64,000 nt of DNA from Liopterus haemorrhoidalis. Taxonomy: Eukaryota; Arthropoda; Insecta; Coleoptera; Dytiscidae. Shown in pieces: positions 53,631-63,886 of this stretch. The DNA lies in assembly GCA_963971575.1 (NCBI GenBank), contig OZ020623.1, positions 14,882,980-14,946,979 on the forward strand, in the 5' to 3' direction. The position numbers were made by a program, and so were the translations under genes. Within the stretch, counting starts at the first letter, position 1, and every line of letters begins with the position of its first letter. The notes beneath the pieces are model-generated. The model made no database searches, was not told the DNA's origin, and saw nothing but the letters and a program-made list of their open reading frames with translations.

Positions 53631-55368
53631 CACTGAAAGAAATTTATACTTTAATATTAAAAACACTAGTTTTTGATTTCATATTAATAGTATTTACTTT
53701 CATTCTAATGAAATTGCAGGTAAAATCAAAAGATGTCGTGTTTTTGTACTTTTAAAATATGCTTTTGATTTTACTTTTGATTTGAGTTTTTATTTTAAAT
53801 ACAAAAACAATTATCTTAAAAGAACTGACATTTAAACAAAAGTACTCACTTTCATATAAAGAGCATTTACACTTGAAGCTTATGTTAAAAGTAAAGTACT
53901 TTTGATTTGAAAGAAGAACTATCAAAATAAAATCACTGCTTTTCTTTTAAAAACCATACTTTTATTTGTATTTCATGTGTAAATTTAATTCAAAAGTAAA
54001 AATTTAATTTTAATGTCGTATATTTTAAAATATAATAAATCAATTGTAAGAATTTTTAATTAAAAGCACTTGCTTTTAATTTTTTTGCAAAGTGGGAGAA
54101 CTGCGTATGTTTAGCGATCCTGTTTAAACCTGCTCGTTTTGTTTTTACCGTTAAATGAAGTGCATTTAAAGTGCGTGCATATTTGTTTCATTTTGTCATT
54201 TACCTATATATTTAAAAAATGGACCCAGTTAAGAATAAAAATGATTTAGATAAAAGAAGTGGCTTAAAATATATAATTATTACATTGGTAGACCTAACTA
54301 ATAATACATGTGGAGGATCCCAAACAATAGGAGTTACACAGTTTTCTAGAATAACACGGCGTCCACGAAGCTTATTATTTAGAAGATAAGTACTTTATGT
54401 AAATAAGAATACATTTTATCTAGTATTATTATCTATTTAGTGATTAGTAAATAATATGTAGGCTCTTTTCAGGAAAGCATATTACCATAGACACGTTAAT
54501 TATGTGTATGACCATTACACATTTATAATATGAAATATAAAAGTGTATTTAGATATAAGTTTATTTAGTTGGATAATTATCAATTAATTGAATATGTAAT
54601 TTAAATTTGTATTCGAGACGCTGACATGGAAAAGTCAAAAATCGATTTTTTCATTGAATATATATTAAATGCACTGGCCAACGGCGTGGAAAGAGAAGTA
54701 AGTCAATTACTAGCATAGATTAATATATAATCTGACTTACTTCACTTTCCATGCTATATTGAGAAGTACTGCGCTTACTATCTTTTCTATGAAAATACGA
54801 AAAATTGATTTTTTTTATCTAAAACTGTTTTTCATATCAGTGCATCATTTGTAGGCTTGGAAAATATTTTATATTATTGAATAAATTTTGTATACCTACA
54901 TTTGTAATTTAATAATATTAAATAATAAAGAAAAAAATATATATACATATATACTATATGCATTTTATTCAACATAATATACCCACTTTTAAATTAGGTA
55001 ATAATGAAATGCTGTTGAAATAAAGGTAAGTTTGTTTTGATGTAAAAACTTTAACTTTTAAATCGAGATATTTACTCTTTTATTTTAAAATTCTTGTTAT
55101 TTAAAACAAAAACAAATATTTTCAATTCAAAAATACTGCTTTTGATTTTTTAATATTACACACCTTTGGATTAAAATTATTTACTTTTAAGTCGAAATCC
55201 GTTTTGTTATTGATTTAAAAGTGATGTACTTTTATATTAAAAGTAAAATATCTGTCAAAAGTACGTCTACTTTTAAATTAAATACAAAGGATGTCGACGC
55301 ATTTTTAAAAACAAAACCTTTAAGTTTACCTGCAATTTCATTGATTTTAAAGCAAATTTTTTTCAGTG
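53631..55368. mobile_element. 1738-bp TA-type element with AAAAGTA subterminal repeats
   Basis: Ends CACTGAAAGAAATTT and, inverted, AAATTTTTTTCAGTG are flanked by TA (53629-53630, 55369-55370). Roughly 400 bp at each end are packed with AAAAGTA/TACTTTTGAT motifs in both orientations. The centre has less of this motif and a short ORF. Confidence 0.85.
54219..54389 (+). CDS. Small ORF of unknown function in the TA-type element
   Basis: A 56-codon frame MDPVKNKNDLDKRSGLKYII...TQFSRITRRPRSLLFRR lies in the only part of the element not occupied by subterminal repeats. I recognise no domain. It may be a residual first exon of a lost transposase gene, or chance. No other supporting signal. Confidence 0.2.
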   Translation: MDPVKNKNDLDKRSGLKYIIITLVDLTNNTCGGSQTIGVTQFSRITRRPRSLLFRR

Positions 55369-55540
55369 TACCTACGAATAGTTTTGCGAGTTTTATTTTT
55401 CTGCAATTTATTAAATAAAATACTTATCAAAAAACACTAATCCGGTAATTTTTGTGGAACTTCGAATAATTGGGCTAGCCGCTTAATCGGGATAAAATGT
55501 ACTAGTCCGGATGTGTCCCGATTAAGCGGAATCGACTGTA

Positions 55541-55838
55541 TATCGATAACAGACTTGTAGAATGACATTAAATTAATGAAATTTTGTGTTTGTACTTCAA
55601 GGAATAACAATCAGAAAATATTACAAAGCAAAAGCGATATGTAAGTATCGAACATCTCATCGATTCGTGCTTCATAATATTCCATGTTTTTCTTACCCAT
55701 TTCATTTTTCACAACCAAATAATTATTTCATTACTGATCATAATATGATCTAGATTTCTTCCTCAAATTATAGGAAAAATGACCCATCAGTTTTGGATAA
55801 GGTAAAATTAAAAGGGCCAAATGCATACCATATATATA
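55541..55838. other. No gene seen
   Basis: No supported feature. Confidence 0.5.
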
Positions 55839-57122
55839 CCAGGTCTACAAGTATGAAATGCGGATATTTTTTTAAATAAAACACATTAAACTCAAAAGAA
55901 CAGTAAAAGTTTATTTATTCAAAGTATGCTTCATTAGAAGTTATACATTTTTCCCATCTTTCAGGCAATTTGTGAATAACTCGTCAGTAGAACTCTTCCC
56001 CTTTCCCCGCAAACCATTCATCTAGCCATTCTTTCACATTTTCATATGAACAAAAGTGCTGCTCGGCAAGTGCGTGACTCATCGATGCGAACAAGTGGTA
56101 ATCTGAAGGGGCCAAGTCTGGTGAGTAAGCGGCATGGGGTAGCACTTCCCACTTGAGTGCCTCCAATGTGTTGCAAACTGCTTTTGCCTTATGTGATGGA
56201 CCGTTATCGTGAAGAAAGATTACTTTGTGCTGTCTTCTTTCGTATTCTGATCGTTTTATGAGCAGCGAATGGTTCAATTCGATCAGTTGTTGTTGGTAGC
56301 GTTGGGTATTAACTGCTTCACCAGGTTTTAACAATTCATAATAGACCACACCCTTTTGGTCCCACCAAGTACAGAGCATTGTCTTTTTGCCAAAGCGATT
56401 CGGTCTTGCAGTTGATGTGGATGGTGAGCCTGGGTTCACCCATGATTTTTTGCGTTTGGGATTTTCAAAATAAATCCATTTTTCATCGCCAGTAATGATA
56501 CGATGCAAAAAAGACTTTCTTTTGTATCGTGCAAGCAAAATTTCACAAGTGTTTTTGCGATTTTCTATCTGCCTCTCATTCAATGCATGTGGAACCCATC
56601 TGCCGACTTTCTGGATCTTACCCATCTCTCGTAGGCGATTGAAAACAGCTTGTTGACTAACGCCTAACTGCTCGGCTAGTTGTTTTTGTGATTGACTATC
56701 GTCTTCCTGTAGCAATGTTTCCAATTTTGTATCTTTATATTTTTTTGGAGGTTTTCCGTGTTCTTTGTCTTAAGATCAAAGTCACCACTTTTGAAACGCC
56801 GAAACCATCGTTCACACGTATCTTGCGATGGAGCATATTCACCTTAAGCTTCTCGAAGCAGTTCGTATGATTCAGCAGCAGTTTTTTTCAAATGAAAACA
56901 AAACAGTAATACTGTCCGCGAATGCTCTTTATTTGGCACAAAATTTGACATTTTTAACACAGTAAAACAAAACTATATAGTCACTTTTCAAATTATAACC
57001 TATACGCATTTGACACTTAATGATAGCTTAACAAAACGCCATATGTGTTGAAACTTTGAACTATACACACTGTTTGCGCGGCAAGTTTGAAAAAAATCCG
57101 CATTTCATACTTGTAGACCTGG
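55839..57122 (-). mobile_element. DD34D mariner, copy C
   Basis: Both inverted ends (CCAGGTCTACAAGTATGAAA, then TGCGGAT) match perfectly and TA flanks both sides. 1284 bp, full length. Confidence 0.93.
55984..56951 (-). pseudogene. DD34D mariner transposase, copy C, one frameshift and one nonsense
   Basis: MSNFVPNKEHSRTVLLFCFH and the HTH region run to GDFDL, where one C is missing near 56771. From there a 246-codon frame is open: TLLQEDDSQSQKQLAEQLGV, ITGDEKWIYFENPKRKKSW (Asp1), FLHDNGPSHKAKAV (Asp2), AYSPDLAPSDYHLF (Asp3; 34 residues between Asp2 and Asp3, the defining mariner spacing). A Trp codon has become TGA at 55984, removing the last roughly 25 residues (copy A reads IHKLPESWEKC there). 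This is the least damaged of the three copies. Confidence 0.92.
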
Positions 57123-57268
57123 TATACTGACTGATCAAATCGACCAATTGCGTAAGTTGCGCCATTTTAGATCCTCAACGCAATTTTAGCCTAAAATTTA
57201 AACTTTCAGATAATGTGTTTACCTAAAATACGAAAATGGTGGCATTAAAGTTGACCTTAGAATACTTA

Positions 57269-58213
57269 TGCCCGGTTGCAAGAATGGAGATCAATTCTCA
57301 GATCAACTGTTCTCAAATCACCGTTGATACCAGATTAAATTTTAACACCATTGTTTGAATGCAAGATCAGTTGATTGTTCATTTCATAATTTTTACTGGG
57401 GCAAGTAATTGTGAATGAACTATTCTAACCTAAAATTTTATTCCATCTGTCAAATTGTTATAGCGACGTAAACTTGCCACATTACACATAATTAGTTTGA
57501 TTATTAGTTTAAATATTAGTTTATTTATTTATTAGCATTAGTTTTGTTACACTACAGTAATTTAGTTTTTTTCTTTCCTTTTAGTTATTAATATTACATT
57601 TTAGTTAATATAAATATATTTCTTCATATTTTGTATTAGATTAGTATTGCCTGTTAGGTGCTTAATTAAATTAAATTAGTTTCTTCCATTATTTTATAGA
57701 TTAGTGTAGTTTAATAGATTGTTTATTCCATTATTTTATACTTAGATAGATTTTCTTCTCTTTACATTATTTTATTTTTTATACATTTTCTTATACATAC
57801 ATTATTTATATATATTAATAATTAATACATTCAAAACTGTGTTATTATTTTAGGTTAATTTTTTTAACTTGTAACTTTTTATTAACTAAAACAAAAATTA
57901 CCCTGTCTATATCTCCAGTAAATATGGTGTGCTTATATTACAGTATAAAAATGATTAAAAAAAGGGTAAACGATGACAAAAAGGTTTCAAAACGAGATCA
58001 GTGTCATACGTCAAAATATTTAACATAAAATGGCGGTAGGAATTTGGCTTGATCTTGACTTGATCGGTGAATTTTCGGGTATCAATTTAATGCGCGATTT
58101 GTTCCGCGATCAAGAGATAATTTGTATTCTTGCAATAGTTTGATACACGATTTGATGCAAATCAACGTTGATCGGATATCAAGCCTTTTGATTCTGATTC
58201 TTGCAACCGGGCA
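57269..58213. mobile_element. 945-bp PIF/Harbinger-like MITE
   Basis: Perfect 17-bp inverted ends TGCCCGGTTGCAAGAAT, with TTA on both sides (57266-57268, 58214-58216). A 3-bp TWA duplication is typical of PIF/Harbinger. TTGATC-type motifs cluster inside both ends (57290-57365 and 58050-58185). No coding sequence. Confidence 0.87.
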
Positions 58214-58278
58214 TTAAAGAATCATTTTCATAATAAATTTGTTTTTTTTTTTGTGACTGTAAAAGTGCCGTCCAAAAA

Positions 58279-58745
58279 TTGAGTTGCCCTCGATTTGAGA
58301 CAAAGAACTATTCGCTAATTTATGATGTAATTAAATATCTTAACGATCTTGCGATCAGCAGTAAAATTATAAAAATATGCTGGATTAAAGGCCACTCAGA
58401 TTTTGGATTCAACATCGAAGTTGATCTACTGGGTGACGATATTATGGTTTTCAACACACCGAAAAGTTCTGCTACCTTGGAAATATGTTATATACAGAAG
58501 GCAAAAGCCAAAAAACCCAAAAGCGTTAGGTTATAAAACACAAAAGCAGAATTCAGTTTTCTAAGAAAATTCTGGAGTTCATAAAATATAAATTTAAAAA
58601 CAAAAATCCGAATCCTCAAAACCATTGTCAAAACCACTCTTTTGTATGGATCTGAATCATGGACATTAAGTGATAAAAGTAGAAGGAAGGACTCTGCAGG
58701 TCTTGGCAAATCGTTGCCTAAGAGGAATCATTGGTATAAAATAGC
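58279..58745 (+). pseudogene. LINE scraps: RNase H tail and RT C-terminus
   Basis: The first part reads YSLIYDVIKYLNDL, IKICWIKGHSDFGFNIEVDL (the CWIKGH block of LINE RNase H). The second (58600-58745) reads RILKTIVKTTLLYGSESWTL then, by frame changes, RCLRGIIGIK, KNKELAEKT, a C-terminal RT segment usual in RTE/L1-like elements. They may be two different insertions. Both are dead. Confidence 0.55.
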
Positions 58746-58786
58746 AAGATAAAATAAAAAATAAGGAACTCGCGGAAAAGACGGAG

Positions 58787-59110
58787 AAAGAGCCACCCAG
58801 GGGGGGAGAGGGGTCAGGGGCTCGAATCCCAACCCCCAAGTACTCAGAAAACACGTGTTTTTAGTGTCGAAGGGACCCACTTGAATTCTAGAGCTCATGG
58901 ACTATTTGTTTTTAGTTATTACTTGTATTTTGGAAGTAAGGATTTTTTTTTTAGGCCAACACTTGTATTTTGGAAACGAGGGCTTTTCTATTTTAGGCCA
59001 ACCCTTGCATTTTAGAAGGTAAACTTTTGGTCAGAACTTGTTATCTAGTAATATTCCAATCCCTGCCCCTGTAGAACACTTTTTCTTTTAAGCACCTCCC
59101 CAGACAAAAA
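58787..59110 (+). repeat. Diverged copy of the CACCCAGGGGG repeat
   Basis: GCCACCCAGGGGGGGAGAGG, then two TTAGGCCAACACTTGTATTT-like units in tandem. Related to 53062-53290. Cut off by the assembly gap. Confidence 0.55.
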
Positions 59111-59146
59111 TCTTGTTTGTGAGCCTGTCAAGAGAAGGAAACCCAC

Positions 59147-59346
59147 NNNNNNNNNNNNNNNNNNNNNNNNNNNNNNNNNNNNNNNNNNNNNNNNNNNNNN
59201 NNNNNNNNNNNNNNNNNNNNNNNNNNNNNNNNNNNNNNNNNNNNNNNNNNNNNNNNNNNNNNNNNNNNNNNNNNNNNNNNNNNNNNNNNNNNNNNNNNNN
59301 NNNNNNNNNNNNNNNNNNNNNNNNNNNNNNNNNNNNNNNNNNNNNN
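59147..59346. other. Assembly gap, 200 N
   Basis: Exactly 200 ambiguous bases, a scaffold spacer of unknown true length. TTTTA repeats start just after it. Confidence 0.99.
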
Positions 59347-59500
59347 TGGTTTATATTATTGTATTTTATTTTATTTTATTTTATTTTATTTTATTTTATT
59401 TTATTTTATTATTATATTATTTTATTTTATTCTATTTATTTATTTTTATTATTTTATCTGTATCGACTTATTTATTTATCTATTTAATTTATTTATTTTC
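59347..59500. repeat. (TTTTA)n and (TTTA)n microsatellite
   Basis: TTTTA units (about 59357-59430) grade into TTTA units. Probably the reason for the adjacent gap. Confidence 0.9.
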
Positions 59501-60145
59501 TAATACGTTTTTATATTTATATTTTTATTTTTTATATTTTTACTCATTTATTTTTTTATATTCCTATAATTTTACTATTTCATTTGACTTATAGTTTAAT
59601 TTTATTGATTTTATTTTAATTTTATTTTATTTTAATTTTATTTTTATTTTATTATATATTTTAAAGTCTATAGTTTTTTAATTTTTGTTTCTCATGTATT
59701 ATTTATTTATTTATTTATGTTATTTCACGTTATACTTACCCAGATTCTACATTCTACATTATACATTATACTCTCATTTATGCTGTTATATATTATATAT
59801 TTATTATAATTACACTACATTCTATTGTCATACACTTATACTAATTATCCTATTGTAGCTCCGATGAAGAACAAAACTTATTCGAAACTTGTCGGCTGAT
59901 TTGATTAGTTTTCATTGCTGTCCGCAACCCGTACAACCTCCTCTTGCATTAGTATCTACGGACACGACTATTCCACATTTATAACTCCTGATGTTCAGGC
60001 AACCAACCGAGCAGATGTGTGGAGAGAGAAATCTATATACACATGTTTCTGATGGGTATTTTGAATTGAATTAAAATTAGTATAGGCTAGTCGGCCAGTC
60101 AATGTAGTTGCGTCACTTTAAACGTCACATTTTTATGACGTCATA
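59501..60145. other. No gene seen
   Basis: AT-rich to about 59850. GATGAAGAACAAAACTTATT..CGAAACTTGTCGG at 59862-59896 resembles the DAAG...CGAAACGT motif at 24480-24508, of unknown origin. Confidence 0.4.
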
Positions 60146-60597
60146 CGAGGGCTACTTTTTAAGTTGCAACAAAAACTAAGACAGAAAAAACTGTTTTATT
60201 ACTTTTCAAAATATTCTCCTTTAAGATTTATACATTTTTGCATGCTTTCAAACCAATTCGCGAAACATTTTTTCCACTCTGAAGTTGGTATCTCAAAAAC
60301 ATGGTTTTCGAAGGCTTCAACAACTGATGAAAACAAGGTGATGAAAATCGCTGTCCACGCATTTTTCATTGAGGAACAAAAAAAAGTTGTTATATGGGGA
60401 TGTAATTAGGTGAATACGGGCAATGAGACATTAATTTGATGTTTTTCTCCTTCAAATAATCAATTATTTGACATGCTGTGTCTATGATGAAGAATGATGC
60501 GACGTTTTAAGTTGTTATTCCTGATTTTGTCGATGATTTCTGGCAAACAAATTGTTCATTTGTTTGCCAGCATTAACTATTCTCTGATCCTCTAAAG

Positions 60598-61715
60598 CAG
60601 TGGTTCTTAACCTAGGGTCGCGACCCAATTTTGGGTCACGAAGCATATTTCTTAGGTCGCGCAGAGTCGAACCAAAAAAGTTAGTAATACACCAAATAAT
60701 GAGTAATACACACGCCACTGCTTTGCGTAAGTAAGACTAATAAGCTCTCTGTCACAAACTCTAGTTTTTCAAAAAGTATTACCATTACGGGCAGAAGTCA
60801 TAATATTTTTGAGAAAAAAGAAACACCCATTAGCATCTAAATTCTCCGAGTTGAAGTGGATTACTCAAGTTGCTTATTTCTTAGATATTTTATTTGAAAT
60901 TAATAATCTAATTACGTCTAAGCAAGGACGTAATCATACTTTTATTGAATTAACTGAAAAAATTACAGGTTTTAAAATAAACTCAAATTATGGAGAAATA
61001 AAGTTAAAGTAAAGAAATTTGCGCTTTCCTGACTCTTAATTTACTTCTTGAAGACAATAATGTTGATATAACAGATTTTGAAATACAGAAAACTATTATT
61101 AATCATTTAGAAAAACTAATAGCAGACTTTGATCGATATTTCCCAGCAGACGATATTTTCAAATATAATTGGGTTCGAATGCCATTTAATTTTGATGTAA
61201 GTGATTTGCATGAGGAATTTGTTAATATTAATCAATTTCAAGAACAATTAATAGAAATACAAAGTGACCAAGATCTTCGATACAATTTCAAGAAAAACAC
61301 TGGATCTTTATGCTTTCTGGTTAAAACAACATATATGTACGAGGCTGTTTTTTCGGCTCTGTGTGTGATCATAAACAAATACCAGAACAAGTTACATCCT
61401 GAAATAGATATAAGGTGCTCCTTGACAAGCATTCGACCAAGGTTTGAAGATCTTTCAAAATGTTAAGTTATAAATATATTTTAATTCAATAAAAATTATT
61501 AAAAACACGTGATTATTCATTAAATATCCATTGGATCAAAAAGTACTTTTCTTTATTATTAAAAAAAATAAATAAATAAATAAAAAAAGTCATCATTGTA
61601 AAATTGAAGATTTAAAAAAAAAAACCAATGAAAAAAATTGGCTTTTGTTTTTGGGTCGCGACATGAACATATTTCTCAAATTTGGGTCGCAGCTTAAAAA
61701 GGTTAAGAACCACTG
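60598..61715 (+). mobile_element. 1118-bp hAT element inside the mariner
   Basis: Ends CAGTGGTTCTTAACCT and AGGTTAAGAACCACTG are near-perfect inverted repeats. CTCTAAAG is duplicated exactly at 60590-60597 and 61716-61723. GGGTCGCGACC motifs lie inside both ends. It retains part of a transposase. Confidence 0.95.
60740..61466 (+). pseudogene. hAT transposase remnant (ZBED5-like)
   Basis: Readable pieces: VIIFLRKKKHPLASKFSELK, WITQVAYFLDILFEINNLIT, a frameshift and stops, then IADFDRYFPADDIFKYNWVR, MPFNFDVSDLHEEFVNINQF, and the C-terminal LCFLVKTTYMYEAVFSALCV, IDIRCSLTSIRPRFEDL. This is the middle and C-terminal dimerisation region of hAT transposases of the kind domesticated as ZBED5. The BED finger and first catalytic residues are missing. 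Confidence 0.82.
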
Positions 61716-62795
61716 CTCTAAAGGAATAGTTGCGACATGTCCAGTACAACCGAAGAAAACAAGCAATCATTTTCTTGGAAGTGCTTCGTGAACAAACAAC
61801 TTTTGTGAATTTCGGTTCATCTTGGAAGACCCAAACAGTGGATTGTTGATTAGTTCATATGAATAAATCCAAGTTTCGTCACCTGTAACGATGTTGTATG
61901 CGAATTTTGCAGTGCCTATGTTGAATTTTATTCCCTTACACCAATCAATACGAACCTTTTTTTGAGCTTCGGTCAAATCATGCAAAATCCATCGGGAACA
62001 GATCTTTTTCATAGCTAAATGTTCATGCAAAATCGAATGTATTGCAGTCTGCGATATGCCAAAGGATGCTTCTATCTCACGGCAAGTCACATGCTGATCT
62101 TTTTCAATCATTTTGCACACAGCAACGATGTTTTTTTGAATCACAACCGATTTTGGTCGACTTTCACGAGATTCATCACTGACGGACGCATGACCACGAC
62201 GAGATTGGGCAAACCAATTGTAAACAGTCTTTTCTGATGTTGCTTCATTACCAAAAGTTGAACGAAGCGAATCTATGCATTGTTGTTGAGTTAGGCCTTT
62301 ACTAAATTCGTAAAAAATCATCCATGGAAAAACTTCACGATTAATATCCATTTTTTCCACAAACTTGTTTTTTTAAACGCTCACTGTCAACAAAATACTC
62401 GGTCAATTTATATGCTGCCACTGATTTCACAATAACAAATGTAAAATTTTACGAATATAGTAATGACACAATTTAACATTGCCATCTAGTGGTCGTTTAT
62501 AAAACATAAAAGGTAACCCTGGTATATAAGGTGGCTCCACACAGCACGTGAGCATAAGAAAGTTCACTATCCCTGCTGGATTCCTAAAAGATTTTACAAT
62601 AGGGGATAGGCATGATTTTTAATTTTTTTTTTATTATATTCCTCTTGTTGCATATACACATAAAAACAGTTTTTAATTTTTTTTTAATTTGAAGGTTTAA
62701 AAAAATCATAAATGTATGTAGCGCGCGAGAACGACGTGTGACGTCATACCCTTCTAACTGACACATGACACTACTAGTCTACCCAGCGTACATAG

Positions 62796-63032
62796 GGTTA
62801 CATGACGAAATTTCACTGGACAAAATTACACGAGACAAAATTACACAGAAGCAATTACACATAGACAGAATTACACAGGGAAGAAATTACACAAGGACAA
62901 AATTACACATACGAAAATTACACTAAGACAAAATTACACATTTAATTTACTTTAATTTACACATACGAAAATTTTCTTCTGTGTAATTTTGTCCCGTGTA
63001 ATTTTGTCCAGTGTAATTCTGTCCTGACACCC
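62796..63032. mobile_element. 237-bp MITE built of ACAAAATTACAC repeats
   Basis: GTACATAG is duplicated exactly at 62788-62795 and 63033-63040. The left two thirds are tandem GGACAAAATTACAC-like units (about eight), the right third the inverted form (GTGTAATTTTGTCC, three units). Outer ends are GGTTACATGACG and TCCTGACACC(C). No coding sequence. Confidence 0.9.
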
Positions 63033-63180
63033 GTACATAGTCTGTTGTGAACTTATTTGTTTGTATAACTTTTATAGGTTATGTAAAGTTAGAGTGATTT
63101 TAATTAAAATAAAGTTTAATTCTATAAAAACAATTTATACATGTTTACCGAATAAAATTTTATATTAAAATATATAAAAT

Positions 63181-63390
63181 ATGGAAGATCCAGGCCCCAG
63201 TACTTCGAAACATAGTCGAAAATATTGTTTAGTACCAATGTGCACAAATAGTTCAATTAGAAATCCAAAAAAATAATTTATATCATTACCTGATGACGAA
63301 AAACAACAGAAAAGCTATGAGGCGAAATAAAACCGATATTTCAGAAAAAAGTAAACTTTATGTTTGTGAAGACCATTTTAATGTGAGTAC
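63181..63390 (+). pseudogene. THAP DNA-binding domain remnant
   Basis: It starts MEDPGPSTSKHSRKYCLVPM. The C2CH zinc-finger layout is visible: YCLVPMCTNSSIRNPKK (Cys pair), a stop at the next codon, FISLPDDEK, a frameshift, then MRRNKTDISEKSKLYVCEDH with the final Cys and His in CEDHF. THAP domains bind DNA in P-element transposases and in related host proteins. The stop and frameshift show it is no longer coding. No catalytic domain follows. Confidence 0.78.
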
Positions 63391-63734
63391 ATATATTTTA
63401 TAAATTATTTTAATAATAAATGCGTGAAAAATTGTTTAAAAACAAATACAAAACTCTCGATAAATACAGTATAAACACGTAAACATTATGTTTTGTCTGT
63501 ATCTGTGACGTCAAACCCTTACAGTCTCAGTCGTATCTACTCGGCAACCTTCGCGGCGTGGTCGGCTTATTTCAAATTTACAATATTTTAATTAAAAAAT
63601 TTGGCTATAATATTAATTAAAATGTGATTTTTGTTGTGTTAGGTGACATAACTAACATTAAAATATGAAAAAAATGTAGTTTTAAGGAAATATAAATTTT
63701 ATGCGTATCCCCTATTGAACATTAAATTACTCAC

Positions 63735-63886
63735 CCTTTTCTTGCAAAGTTGCCGATGTAATGCATCAACAATTTGCTGATCTGCTGGTCTCCATGGGTG
63801 TAGTTATGGGGAAAAAAAGGTTGTCCCCCAACCAATGGCAGTCCAAACACGTACGGTATATCCTCCCCTCTGACGCTTCCACTTAT
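63735..63886 (-). CDS. Nlg: Neuroligin-like internal exon (upstream)
   Basis: A 152-nt minus-strand exon. The acceptor GATTTTGTTTTCAG precedes it and the donor is GG/GTGAGT. Phase 0 entry encodes ISGSVRGEDIPYVFGLPLVG, then GQPFFPHNYTHGDQQISKLL and MHYIGNFARKG, leaving two bases of a Gly codon. The block GEDIPYVFGLPL is the conserved C-terminal segment of the carboxylesterase fold. Active cholinesterases have the catalytic His just before it (HGxE). Here that position is Arg (VRGED), as expected of a catalytically dead adhesion member such as neuroligin. HNYT is a possible N-glycosylation site. The phase joins exactly to 17350. Confidence 0.88.

Larger units (their letters stand above)
51922..55538. 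mobile_element. Pogo-like element hosting two large insertions
   Basis: Ends CATTCGATTCCGCTTAATCA and, inverted, CGATTAAGCGGAATCGACTG are flanked by TA. CGCTTAATCGGGA-type motifs repeat inside both ends. Without insertions it is about 0.5 kb. A short reading MPRKDLTHLKRFDVL at 53560 lies in its retained middle. Pogo/Tigger assignment rests on ends and TA. Confidence 0.75.
60170..62360 (-). pseudogene. Mariner transposase, split and decayed
   Basis: The open 197-codon N-terminal part: HTH (QQCIDSLRSTFGNEATSEKT, HVTCREIEASFGISQTAIHS), KKICSRWILHDLTEAQKKVR and the first catalytic motif YNIVTGDETWIYSYE (61.9 kb). A frameshift precedes IACFLRLYWTCRNYS, then comes the hAT insertion (60598-61715). 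Beyond it, DQRIVNAGKQMNNLF and a C-terminal tail (EIPTSEWKKCF-like, KCINLKGEYFEK) remain, but the second and third Asp motifs are destroyed. Confidence 0.85.
60146..62522 (-). mobile_element. Mariner element, split by a hAT element
   Basis: Ends CGAGGGCTACTTTTTAAGTT and, inverted, AACATAAAAGGTAACCCTGG agree at most positions. TA flanks both sides (60144-60145, 62523-62524). Without the hAT insertion it is about 1.25 kb. Confidence 0.88.
62597..63717 (+). mobile_element. THAP-domain transposon remnant, split by a MITE
   Basis: CAATAGGGGATAGGCAT at 62597 is matched by inverted ATGCGTATCCCCTATTG at 63701-63717. Just inside each end are TGTGACGTCATACCC and CTGTGACGTCAAACCC. No target duplication was found. 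The presence of a THAP domain suggests a P-element-type transposon. It ends 17 bp from the host exon's splice donor. Confidence 0.72.

Noticed and set aside
59113..59487. ORF spanning the run of N
   Set aside because: It only stays open because N codons are not stops. There is no real coding evidence.
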